64,000 bases of DNA from Dissulfurimicrobium hydrothermale (lineage in GTDB: Bacteria; Desulfobacterota; Dissulfuribacteria; Dissulfuribacterales; Sh68), in assembly GCF_022026155.1 (NCBI RefSeq), contig NZ_CP085041.1, positions 714,306-778,305 on the forward strand, read 5' to 3'. Within the stretch, counting starts at the first letter, position 1. The number at the start of each line of letters is the position of its first letter. Shown here piece after piece: positions 26,370 to 34,512 of this stretch. The notes beneath the pieces are model-generated. The model saw nothing but the letters and a program-made list of their open reading frames with translations, did not search any database and was not told the DNA's origin. Position numbers and translations under genes: made by a program.

Positions 26370-27810
26370 TGTACGTGAATCTCGCTGCCTGATTTCGAGG
26401 ATAGCGAAAGTATTAGCCTAAGGCAAGGGCGCCGCCGCGAGGTGGGGCCTAAAGGAAGCCGGAGTGCAAAGCTGTGAGCCGACGAACAGAAACGTCATAT
26501 AAGATATAAGGCGAGTCTCCGGGTAAGACAGCACAGCATGCCAGAGCCCTGGATTGATTGCGCGCCATTCAGACGCTTACCCGTTGGACGTCCCATTTTA
26601 CTGTCCTGCAAAATGCTCAGGGGATACGGTAAATGGCGCGGTTGTGCAGTGGAAGTTGATGCTCGCCGTCCATGGCTCAACCCCCTATCGGGCACCTGCG
26701 TCTGTCCCATTCCGCGGTCCTGCGGAATGGTAACGTCCTTATCCGGGGAGACCTGTCTCTAATGCTGGGCAGATTCCTGTTCAGTGAGAATATGGCAGGG
26801 GCTATAGGTACCCAAATGTCCCGGCTTCTCCAGGAGGGAGTTTTTGCCTGGGAGGGATACGAACCCAAGGAAAGCGGATAGGACAGGAAATTGTCCAGCG
26901 CCATACTGGGCAACCTTTGTGGTGAAGGGGCAGGAGTCAGCAGGGGCCATAGCAGGCGAAGGAATCTGCCATGGGCGCCGTGGCAGTTAGAAATGAGCCC
27001 TGGAAAACAGGGATAGACTCACCTCGCCGAAGGGCCGAACACGAAGAAAGGGGGAATACATCTATGAGTTCTGACACGTTGTTGAATCTGTACGGGGGAG
27101 AGGTGGCAGTGCGCGTCATGGAAAGGCGGACTGCTGGTTTTGATCTGCTTGAGCATATACTTGAGCCTGACAACCTCAACCGTGCCTGGAAACAGGTAAA
27201 GGCTAACAAAGGGCTCCAGGAGCTGATGGAGTTACCATAGCGCAGTTTCCGGCATACATCGAGGAGAGATGGCACGGTATAGGCGCTGCCATACTGGATG
27301 AACATATGTCCTATCTCCGGTCCTGAGGCTGAAGATACCGAAACGTGACAGAGGAACGCCCTTGGATACTACCCTAATGGACCGAGTGATCCAGCAGGCC
27401 ATGGCCCAGGTTCTAATGCCGATGTTCGACCCGGAGTTCCCGGAATCGAGCTTTAGTTTCCGTTCGGGCCGTTCCGCGTATAACCAGTCTACCAGGTACG
27501 GAACTACATCATAAAGCAGGGTTACAGGATAGCAGTGACATGGCCCTTGCGGGATTTTTCGATATGGTAAACCAGGATGTGCTGATGAGCCGCATATCCC
27601 GCAAGGTTAAGGATAAGAGGGTTCTTGGGCTCATCAGCCGGTATCTCCGTGCCGGTGTGGTCAACAAGGGACGCCCGTAGGCCATCCGCAAGGGCATGCC
27701 CCAGTGAGGGCTTTTTTCACCGCTTCTTGCAAATATCCTGAAGATGACCTGGATAGGGAACTTGAGGAAAGGGAGTCCTCGATTTGTAAGATATGCTGAT
27801 GACTTTATCT
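26370..27810 (+). mobile_element. Truncated group II intron
   Basis: The stretch from about 26370 to 27060 is non-coding but has the character of group II intron domains I-IV, including AACAGAAACGTCATATAAG near 26490 and GTCAGCAGGGGCCATAGCAG at about 26935 just before the ORF. A broken intron reverse transcriptase follows (27064 on) and stops just after its YADD box. The remaining RT, maturase and domains V and VI are absent, so the intron cannot splice or move. The left boundary is uncertain because I could not place a clean GUGYG start. Confidence 0.75.
27064..27808 (+). pseudogene. ltrA: Intron-encoded reverse transcriptase (LtrA-like), frameshifted and truncated
   Basis: The opening LLEHILEPDNLNRAWKQVKANKG is the standard N-terminus of group II intron RTs. 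After an early frameshift, readable pieces in changing frames are AQFPAYIEERWHG, LKIPKR, MDRVIQQAMAQVLMPMFDPE, FSFRSGRSAYNQ, LAGFFDMVNQDVLMSRIS, LGLISRYLRAGVVNKG and finally RFVRYADDFI with the catalytic YADD. Several stops and indels interrupt it. The thumb and maturase regions are deleted. Confidence 0.85.
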
Positions 27811-27818
27811 AAAGTAAA

Positions 27819-27863
27819 GCCGGCGTAGGATGTGCCTTGTTCCTCAGCACATCCTACGCCGGC
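27819..27863 (-). terminator. Strong hairpin after the octaheme cytochrome gene
   Basis: A perfect 17-base stem (GCCGGCGTAGGATGTGC at 27819-27835 with its complement at 27847-27863) and 11-base loop. It begins 16 bases after the cytochrome stop codon. The following minus-strand T-run (TTTACTTT) is short, so it may work as a terminator or as an mRNA-stabilising end. Confidence 0.7.
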
Positions 27864-27878
27864 TATTTACAACAGAGG

Positions 27879-29210
27879 TCACTTCCCGTAGCGTTTCTGG
27901 TAGAACTCCTGGATCTTCGCGCGATCCTCCTTGGAGAGCCCCTGCTTCAGCCAGCAGTTGGCCGGTTCGTTGAGGACCTCGGCCGTGACGCCCGGCAGAA
28001 GTGCTTCCGCCTCGGGAAGGAACCTGCTGTAGAAGTCCTTCGCCACATCGTAAAAACCGTGCCACTGGACATAGTCGGGCCCCATCATGGAGGCCCCCAT
28101 GCGGGCTCTACGACCTTCGTGATGCCAGATCTCGAAGTAGTCCCACTGGATCTTCTTAGAGAAGGGGGATGGACCAAGTTTGCCCGCTGCCTGGAGCTTG
28201 GCCATGATGACCTTGGCGGGCTCTCCGAACTTGTGGTTGTAGAGCTCCACGGCGTAATCGTACTGGACATAGAAGTTGTTGACCCAGTCCGAGGCGTGAC
28301 AGTTGAAGCAGACCTTCTCCATCTCATTGCGTTTCTGCTGCCAGTTGGCCGTGTGGATCGATACCTCTGGCCTGAGCGTCCAGGAGAGGCGCGTGCCAAC
28401 GTCATGGGTCTTGGCCACTCCTTTGGCTGCGCCCATGTGGCAGGTGGCGCAGGTGGGGGCGGCATTGTAATCCTTCCCCAGGATCCAGGAACGCGAATCG
28501 AGATTCATCCGCCCCTTCAGAGTGGCATAGGTGACGCCGTGTTTGCTCTCGGCATAGATCTCCTCTTGGGGATGGTCGGGGCCCAGGTGGCAGTAGCCGC
28601 AGCCCTCTGGCTGACGGGCGATAGAGACAGAGAAGGTATGGCGGCTGTGGCAGACGGAGCAGGAGCCCTTGGAACCGTCGGGGTTGATGCGACCGATGCC
28701 CTCGTTGGGCCAGGTGGCGGGGTCAAGCTTGCCGTTTTTGAGCACCTTTACGGTGCTGCCGTGGCATTGAACGCAGCCACTCACTGTCGCTGGCGGTCCC
28801 TCCACCACGTCGCCGAGCACGTTGTCAAGCGAACCCAGAATCTTACCTGCTTGAGCGTGATGGCTAGCCTCGAACTGGGCTGTCTCGTCGGGATGGCATT
28901 GGCTGCACTGCTTGGGGGTGACGACGACGGAGATGCGGTGGCCGTAGTGCTCGAAGCCGTCGGGACGGCCCTTGTCTACCTGGTGGCACTCGAAACATGC
29001 GATGCCCGCCTTTGCGTGCCGGCTCTGCGCCCACTGTTGCACTACCACTGGGTCCGCCTCCTTCTCGTGGCAGGCGATGCAAGCCCTGCTCTCAGGAGAG
29101 TTGGCCGCCAGAAGTGCCTTCATGGCGGACGCAGTCTTTGGGCCTACTGCGAGGATCAAGGCCGCTAAGGTGGCTAAAATGATAGAGAAATGGTACCAAC
29201 CTTTCCTCAT
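27879..29210 (-). CDS. Octaheme c-type cytochrome of the hydroxylamine oxidoreductase family
   Basis: 443 residues from ATG 29210 (AGGAAAG just ahead); an upstream ATG lacks a ribosome site. A signal peptide (FSIILATLAALILAVGPKTASA) sends it to the periplasm. Eight CxxCH sites are present: CIACH, CFECH, CSQCH, CVQCH, CSVCH, CGYCH, CATCH, CFNCH. The C-terminal HHEGRRARMGASMMGPDY...WHGFYDVAKDFY is the conserved HAO-family ending. Such proteins oxidise hydroxylamine (nitrifiers, anammox) or reduce nitrite/NO (epsilon-type). A Tyr in GPDYVQWHG may be the residue that cross-links the P460 heme in true HAO. No partner cytochrome gene adjoins. Composition is richer in GC than the neighbours and mobile relics flank both sides. 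Confidence 0.88.
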   Translation of the reverse strand: MRKGWYHFSIILATLAALILAVGPKTASAMKALLAANSPESRACIACHEKEADPVVVQQWAQSRHAKAGIACFECHQVDKGRPDGFEHYGHRISVVVTPKQCSQCHPDETAQFEASHHAQAGKILGSLDNVLGDVVEGPPATVSGCVQCHGSTVKVLKNGKLDPATWPNEGIGRINPDGSKGSCSVCHSRHTFSVSIARQPEGCGYCHLGPDHPQEEIYAESKHGVTYATLKGRMNLDSRSWILGKDYNAAPTCATCHMGAAKGVAKTHDVGTRLSWTLRPEVSIHTANWQQKRNEMEKVCFNCHASDWVNNFYVQYDYAVELYNHKFGEPAKVIMAKLQAAGKLGPSPFSKKIQWDYFEIWHHEGRRARMGASMMGPDYVQWHGFYDVAKDFYSRFLPEAEALLPGVTAEVLNEPANCWLKQGLSKEDRAKIQEFYQKRYGK

Positions 29211-29267
29211 GGTCTTTCCTTTCTTGGCAGTTTGATAAAAATTCCCTATTATAAGGGGAGCATAAAA

Positions 29268-29530
29268 AAATGATACTGTCAACTATTTTGTGTGAATTTT
29301 AAAATAGGCAAATTGGGTCGCACCTTGCCTATTGGATTTGACCTCCAGGTCAGTTCCATTTTTAATGATATAAATGCGAGAAGCCTGTAACAGGCATCCT
29401 CCCCGGCTACGATCTCCATGGGCCTTGTCCTGCGCCTGAATTCCTTGTTTAGCCGCTCAATGATGTTCGTTGTCCGCAATGATATCCATTCCTCTTCCGG
29501 AAAGTTGAAGAATGTCAGACAGGAATACCT
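29268..29530 (-). pseudogene. 3' end of an IS256-type (mutator) transposase with IS right end
   Basis: Minus-strand translation gives FFNFPEEEWISLRTTN, ERLNKEFRRRTRPMEIVAGE and a final ILKFTQNS stop at 29279, the C-terminus of IS256-family transposases (normally about 400 residues). The catalytic DDE region is missing. ATACTGTCAACTATTTTGTGTGAA at the end resembles the terminal repeat of such elements. It lies about 60 bases upstream of the octaheme cytochrome start. Confidence 0.8.
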
Positions 29531-29565
29531 TCTCAAGACCCGAAAGTCCATCCATAATCCCAAGC

Positions 29566-29859
29566 ATGACCGATCCGCTACCTTTGATACAGAACCCCCT
29601 GGGATATCCGCTGTTAGATGATTTGCCTCGCCCTTGGACCGTTTATATTCATTACGACCCAGATAGTGCGTCAGCTCCGCTTGTTTTTGTTATTTGGGAT
29701 AACAAATATTATATAAGTGTGCCCCTTTTTTACCCTATTTTATTTTCACATAAGAAAAGTTATAATATTTATTTTTTTCCATTTGGCTATAAGTTGTGGA
29801 ATCAGCTCCGGCGGGTCCTGAATATCTGCATCGATTGGAATGACAGCCATTCCAGATGA
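29566..29859 (+). other. Gap with a doubtful 97-residue reading frame
   Basis: Between the IS256 relic and the next relic, one frame starting MTDPLPLIQNPLGYPLL is open for 97 codons. Its first half (LPRPWTVYIHYDPDSASAP) reads like protein, while the second half is AT-rich and low-complexity-like. I do not recognise a family. The stretch also holds an 8-base hairpin (29686-29706, TTTGTTAT/ATAACAAA) and a 7-base one at 29837-29855. It may be another decayed fragment. Confidence 0.2.
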
Positions 29860-30029
29860 AAAATCAAGCCCTGTCGTTAAAGCTGCTCCTTTTGATTAGA
29901 TACCTCCCCCGGTAACAAACCCTACCCCCCATTGTCAAGACAAAAAACAGGCCTCTTTACAGGCCTCTTTAAGGTGGATTAATTGAAATAGTCGTGATTT
30001 AATCTGATACTTCTTGTATAGATGGAATG

Positions 30030-30183
30030 AAATAATGAAATAAGGAGGAGTCAGATGACAACGGATCAGAAGATTATCAAGAACAAGCTTGGGCTGCCGG
30101 ACAACACCGCCCTTGCAAGTTTTGAGTTCTTCATGTGCAATCATGACAAACTGTTTTTGTTGTCAATGCAAGTCATTTTATAA
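30030..30183 (+). pseudogene. 5' remnant of an IS481-like transposase gene
   Basis: ATG at 30055 sits eight bases after a strong AAGGAGGAG and starts MTTDQKIIKNKLGL, which I recognise as the usual N-terminus of IS481-like helix-turn-helix/integrase transposases of this bacterial group. After residue 14 the similarity ends and the frame runs into a stop at 30181. The catalytic part is lost. The fragment's promoter and ribosome site remain just upstream of rarA. Confidence 0.5.
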
Positions 30184-30202
30184 TGGGAAAAGAAGACCAG
30201 CC

Positions 30203-31528
30203 ATGAAAGAAGGTGGAAATATCCCGCTTGCCGAGCGTATGAGACCGGCAGATCTGAGTGAGGTTGTGGGCCAGCAGCACCTCCTTGGGCCCGGCAAGGT
30301 CTTGAGCGGCATAATAGCCGGCGGCAGGCTCCCATCCATAATACTCTGGGGGCCGCCAGGCTCAGGAAAGACGACCATTGCAAGGCTTCTGGCCAGGGCC
30401 GTGAATGCGAATTTTGTGAGTTTTTCCGCGGTGCTCTCTGGGGTTAAAGAATTGAGGGCGGTGATAGAAGAGGCCAGGGCGGATACGAAAAAGTACTTGC
30501 GGCCAACGATCCTCTTTGTGGATGAGATACACAGGTTTAACAAGGCCCAGCAGGACGCCTTTCTCCCCCATGTGGAACAGGGGGTCATAACGCTCATAGG
30601 CGCGACCACGGAAAATCCGTCTTTTGAGATCATCTCGCCGCTTCTTTCAAGGTGCAAGGTCCTGACCCTTGATCCCCTTGACGAAGTGGCCTTGAAAACG
30701 ATCCTTGACCGGGCGCTGGCGGACAGGGAAAGGGGATTGGGTGCGCTTGAGCTCTCTATAGAGCCTGAGGCTGCGGAATTGCTGATAGGACGCGCGGATG
30801 GAGATGCAAGGACGCTTCTGAACAACCTTGAACTTTCCGGGGAGCTTGCCGCCTCTGCAAGGGCTGAGGGCAAGGGGGCGCTTATAACCGTAGGTCTTGT
30901 AGAAGAGGCGATACAGCAGAAGGCCTTGCGCTACGACAAGGCCGGTGAGGAACACTACAATCTTATCTCCGCCTTTCACAAGAGCCTGAGGGGCAGCGAC
31001 CCTGATGCCGCCCTTTACTGGATGGCGCGGATGTTGGCGGCAGGGGAGGAGGCGCATTATATCGCAAGGCGGATGATCCGCTTTGCGTCAGAAGACGTGG
31101 GGAATGCAGATCCTAGCGCCCTCTCGATAGCTGTTTCTGCCCTGCAGGCGTTTGATTTTCTTGGTCCGACGGAAGGCGAACTCGCCCTCGCCCAGGCCGT
31201 GGTATATCTTGCAACCGCGCCCAAGAGCAACGCAGTCTATATGGCCTATGGCGATGCACAGGCGGACGCTAGGCGGCTCGGTTCCCTTGCTGTGCCGCTT
31301 CACATAAGAAATGCCCCGACGAGGCTCATGAAGGAGCTGGGCTACGGTGAGGGTTACCACTACGCCCATGACTATCCGGACGCCCTTGTACCGCAGGAAT
31401 ATCTGCCGGCTGAGCTCAAAAACCGCATATACTATAGGCCTACTGACAGGGGATACGAGCATATTGTTAAGGAGCGTCTTGAAAAGTGGCGGAAGATCCT
31501 TGCACAGCGAAGGGCTATCAAGAGGTAG
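30203..31528 (+). CDS. rarA: Replication-associated recombination protein A (RarA/MgsA)
   Basis: 441 residues from MKEGGNIPLAERMRP at 30203; the longer frame before it runs through the transposase relic and is unlikely to be coding. AAA+ ATPase with Walker A GPPGSGKTTIA, Walker B VDEIHRFN, sensor 1 GATTENPSFE and arginine finger SRC. The C-terminal tetramerisation region includes HKSLRGSDPDAALYWMARM. It acts at stalled forks with SSB and the clamp loader. Length is normal. Confidence 0.94.
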   Translation: MKEGGNIPLAERMRPADLSEVVGQQHLLGPGKVLSGIIAGGRLPSIILWGPPGSGKTTIARLLARAVNANFVSFSAVLSGVKELRAVIEEARADTKKYLRPTILFVDEIHRFNKAQQDAFLPHVEQGVITLIGATTENPSFEIISPLLSRCKVLTLDPLDEVALKTILDRALADRERGLGALELSIEPEAAELLIGRADGDARTLLNNLELSGELAASARAEGKGALITVGLVEEAIQQKALRYDKAGEEHYNLISAFHKSLRGSDPDAALYWMARMLAAGEEAHYIARRMIRFASEDVGNADPSALSIAVSALQAFDFLGPTEGELALAQAVVYLATAPKSNAVYMAYGDAQADARRLGSLAVPLHIRNAPTRLMKELGYGEGYHYAHDYPDALVPQEYLPAELKNRIYYRPTDRGYEHIVKERLEKWRKILAQRRAIKR

Positions 31529-31629
31529 TAATCTCTGATTTGAATTTTGCCTTGCACGATCCCGACGTCGGTGATTGACACGGCTGTGGAGTTTTGTTAT
31601 CAGAGTGATGTTGATTTGTCCATCCAGAT

Positions 31630-31717
31630 GCCGGAGTGGTGGAACTGGTAGACGCGCTGGACTCAAAATCCAGTAGGCCCTGCGCCTGTGAGAGTTCGAT
31701 TCTCTCCTCCGGCACCA
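31630..31717 (+). tRNA. tRNA-Leu (anticodon CAA)
   Basis: Acceptor GCCGGAG pairs with CTCCGGC at the 3' end, followed by A and an encoded CCA. The anticodon stem CTGGA/TCCAG encloses loop CTCAAAA with anticodon CAA at 31664-31666. A long class II variable arm and T arm GAGAG-TTCGATT-CTCTC complete it. It reads UUG codons. Confidence 0.97.
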
Positions 31718-31817
31718 TCAGGTTTATCAGGTTTATCGAAAATTTGTCCCGCAGCCCTTTATATCAGATAGATTGGGCTTATAATAGGCCTAAATTTATA
31801 TATCGGGTATCCCTTCC

Positions 31818-32366
31818 ATGATAGGTTTCGACACCTCGGTGTTTCCAACGCTTAATTTTCGTTCCAGGGAGGAGTTCTGGGGTCTTGTCGACCGACTTAG
31901 GGCGTTTTTTGACCGTTATTGCAAGGGACATCCGGCAATTGAGGAAAAGGCGGTTATGCTCAAGACCGCATTCGATAGGCTCGATCCCTTTATCCAGTCT
32001 TATACAGCCGAGGTCTGTCCTTATTGCGGCACCGTTTGTTGTGCGATGCGTCACGGCGTCCCGGAATTTGCTGATATCGTCGGGTTTCTTGCGATGGGTC
32101 TAGATGTACCGCTCTATGACCTCAGCCGCGATATGGGTGGCGCATGCCAATTCATGGGCAAGGCTGGCTGTTCGCTCAGGCGGATTGAAAGGCCGTATAG
32201 ATGCACCTGGTATTTCTGCGACCCGCTTCTTAAGCAGATCGAGATAGGGCCTGTTTCCCATTACAGGCGTTTTATAAGGGATGTGGAAGGGCTGGCGGCG
32301 GCGCGGGGAGGGCTCATGGCGGTGTTTTATGGGATATGGTCGGAAAAGGCTGGAGATCGGCCATGA
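31818..32366 (+). CDS. YkgJ-like cysteine-cluster protein
   Basis: 182 residues, soluble. Cysteines are grouped as CPYCGTVCC (about residues 67-75), a Cys in GGACQF, GKAGCSL and YRCTWYFCDP (about 105-135). The spacing with RP(Y)xC resembles the YkgJ family (CC...CxFL...GCxLxxxRPxxCrxxxC), which is thought to bind zinc or an iron-sulfur cluster. Function unknown. Its stop overlaps the start of the CDP-alcohol transferase gene (ATGA), so the two are translationally coupled. Confidence 0.6.
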   Translation: MIGFDTSVFPTLNFRSREEFWGLVDRLRAFFDRYCKGHPAIEEKAVMLKTAFDRLDPFIQSYTAEVCPYCGTVCCAMRHGVPEFADIVGFLAMGLDVPLYDLSRDMGGACQFMGKAGCSLRRIERPYRCTWYFCDPLLKQIEIGPVSHYRRFIRDVEGLAAARGGLMAVFYGIWSEKAGDRP

Positions 32367-33403
32367 GGCTTACAGCCAATCACCTTACAGTCTTAAGGGT
32401 TGCACTCCTCCCGCTTCCATATTTCCTCGTCTATGGTGGAAAGATGGAGCGTGTGGCAGCCGTAGCCGCCTTTGCAGTCCTTGGGATCACCGATTATTTG
32501 GACGGCCTGCTTGCCAGGAGGGACGGCGGCACCAAGCTAGGCGCCTTATTGGATCCTTTGGCTGATAAGATCTTTGCGGCGGTTACCTTGATTCCCATTG
32601 TGGACCTCCGCATCCTCCCCATGTGGGTTGTATGGCCTATTTTTTTACGTGAGTTCCTGGTGACGGAGATGAGGAGGTTTCTCTTGGTGGAGAGGCTCGA
32701 ACTCCCAGTCACAGAGCTTGCAAAGATCAAGACGACGCTCCAGATGACCGGTGCTGGCCTTATTTTGCTTACCGATGTATTTCCTGACAAGACGGTATCT
32801 GCAGCCTTTCTTTCAGGGGCCTTGCTTGCAAGCCTTTTTCTGGCAATAGGGCTCTATTGGCGCAACGGTTATGTTTCTGAAAGGATAAAGACCGCCCTCG
32901 GGTTTCTCGTTTTGGGGCTTTTCGTGCTCATATTTTTTAGTGCGCCGACGGCGAATCTTGTATATGGCATCGTGATGCTAGGCATAACCTTTATCTCTGC
33001 TTGGCGTTACATAACAGCTGGGTTGCCCGCTTGTGCAAAAAAAGGTCTCTTGGTCCAAGGTCGGCTCATTCTTGCCCTTGCATTTCCTCTCATCCCATTG
33101 GGGCTTATGACCAACGTCCAGACTGGCGTAACTGGCGTTGTCGTCTTCATTATTGTTTTTGAATTTGTCGCCCAAGGTATCGACATGTGGGCCCTCAAAG
33201 AAGGCCTTGTGGATATGGCATGGGTCAAGCCTTTTGTATGTCTGCCGGCCGGCATGGTTATATTGGCCGTTGGCGTCAACATCTTTGGGTCTTCCGATGG
33301 CATCAGGTTATATCTGTTGGCGACTTCTTTAATGTCGGGCGGCTATTTGATCCTTGACGGCTTGATCCATCGGCGTCTAATCTGGAGGCAACGATGTATC
33401 TGA
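32363..33403 (+). CDS. CDP-alcohol phosphatidyltransferase with extra C-terminal membrane domain
   Basis: 346 residues. The N-terminal 170 carry the full CDP-alcohol transferase signature DYLDGLLARRDGGTKLGALLDPLAD (split here: DYLDGLLAR, then G and DxxxD), closest to PgsA-type phosphatidylglycerophosphate synthases of about 180-200 residues. The remaining 170 residues add about six hydrophobic helices not found in ordinary PgsA. The start is coupled to the upstream cysteine-cluster gene, and the end overlaps dgt by ten bases. It likely makes a phospholipid headgroup at the inner membrane; the extra domain is unexplained. Confidence 0.8.
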   Translation: MRLTANHLTVLRVALLPLPYFLVYGGKMERVAAVAAFAVLGITDYLDGLLARRDGGTKLGALLDPLADKIFAAVTLIPIVDLRILPMWVVWPIFLREFLVTEMRRFLLVERLELPVTELAKIKTTLQMTGAGLILLTDVFPDKTVSAAFLSGALLASLFLAIGLYWRNGYVSERIKTALGFLVLGLFVLIFFSAPTANLVYGIVMLGITFISAWRYITAGLPACAKKGLLVQGRLILALAFPLIPLGLMTNVQTGVTGVVVFIIVFEFVAQGIDMWALKEGLVDMAWVKPFVCLPAGMVILAVGVNIFGSSDGIRLYLLATSLMSGGYLILDGLIHRRLIWRQRCI

Positions 33404-34512
33404 ACAATGGAAATGAACTTTATGAAGGGAGAGGAGGGCGGGCATTTTCAACCGTCAGGGAAGAGATAGAGGCCAGGGAAAGGATCATTCTTTGCAAACA
33501 GGCCTGTCTCAGTTCGGAGACGAGGGGCAGGCGTGTATATGTTGCGCCTTGTCCTATCAGGACGGCGTTTCAGAGGGATAGGGATCGCATCGTTTATTCC
33601 AAGGCGTTTAGACGCCTTAAGCACAAGACCCAGGTCTTTCTCTCACCCATGGGAGATCACTATCGGACCCGTCTTACACATACCCTGGAGGTGGCTGAAA
33701 TCGCCCGCACGATAGCGAGGGCGCTGCGCCTTAATGAAGACCTCGCCGAGGCTGTAGCGCTGGCCCATGATCTGGGCCATACGCCTTTTGGTCATGCCGG
33801 TGAGACCATTTTGAATGAGATCGTGCCGGGCGGTTTCTCGCATTGTTCTCAGAGTATCAGGGTGGTTGACGTGCTTGAAAACGGTGGCATGGGTCTGAAT
33901 CTGACTTATGAAGTAAGGGACGGTATCCTCAAGCACTCCAAGGGGTTCGGTGAGATCATCCCGAAAAACCTGGATGACTGGGCCCAGACCGTTGAGGGTA
34001 GGGTGGTCAGGATAGCAGATGTAATAGCATATTTGAGCCATGACCTTGATGACGCTATAAGAAGCAGTGTAATAAGTGAAAGCGATGTCCCTGTTGAGTG
34101 CCAGGAGGTCCTTGGAGAGAGTCACAGTGCCAGGATCTCTTCCATGATAAGGGATGTGATTCAGAATACCAAGGTCACCGATGATGGCGAGATGGTTTTG
34201 GGTATAAGCGGGCATGTTTATGATGCAATGCTCGAATTGAGGGCATTTTTGTATGAAAACGTTTATCGCGCCCCACAGGTCCATAATGAATTTGAAAAGG
34301 CAAGGAAGATACTCTTTGATCTCTATAACTATTTTCTTACCCATAGAGACAGGTTCTTCAAGGAAAGGAGGAGATTCCTCGAGGAGGACGTAGTAGATAC
34401 TGAAAACAACGTCTCCTATGAGAGGAGTGTCTGCGATTTTATAGCAGGGATGACGGATCGCTACGCCCAGGATCTTTTTACCAGGATATTCGTGCCCTCA
34501 CCTTATGTCTGA
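33394..34512 (+). CDS. dgt: Deoxyguanosinetriphosphate triphosphohydrolase-like protein
   Basis: 372 residues, HD-superfamily. Metal ligands are visible in RLTHTLEVAEIAR and the HD pair in AHDLGHTPFGHAGE; AFRRLKHKTQVF and RVVRIADVIAYLSHDLDDA are further hallmarks. It removes triphosphate from dNTPs and so tunes nucleotide pools. It matches the shorter, broad-specificity dGTPase class rather than E. coli Dgt (about 500 residues). It overlaps the neighbours at both ends. Confidence 0.9.
   Translation: MYLNNGNELYEGRGGRAFSTVREEIEARERIILCKQACLSSETRGRRVYVAPCPIRTAFQRDRDRIVYSKAFRRLKHKTQVFLSPMGDHYRTRLTHTLEVAEIARTIARALRLNEDLAEAVALAHDLGHTPFGHAGETILNEIVPGGFSHCSQSIRVVDVLENGGMGLNLTYEVRDGILKHSKGFGEIIPKNLDDWAQTVEGRVVRIADVIAYLSHDLDDAIRSSVISESDVPVECQEVLGESHSARISSMIRDVIQNTKVTDDGEMVLGISGHVYDAMLELRAFLYENVYRAPQVHNEFEKARKILFDLYNYFLTHRDRFFKERRRFLEEDVVDTENNVSYERSVCDFIAGMTDRYAQDLFTRIFVPSPYV

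Noticed and set aside
27837-29168. 443-codon plus-strand frame antisense to the octaheme cytochrome
   Set aside because: It mirrors the real gene, which has eight heme sites and a signal peptide; the antisense product has no recognisable motif.
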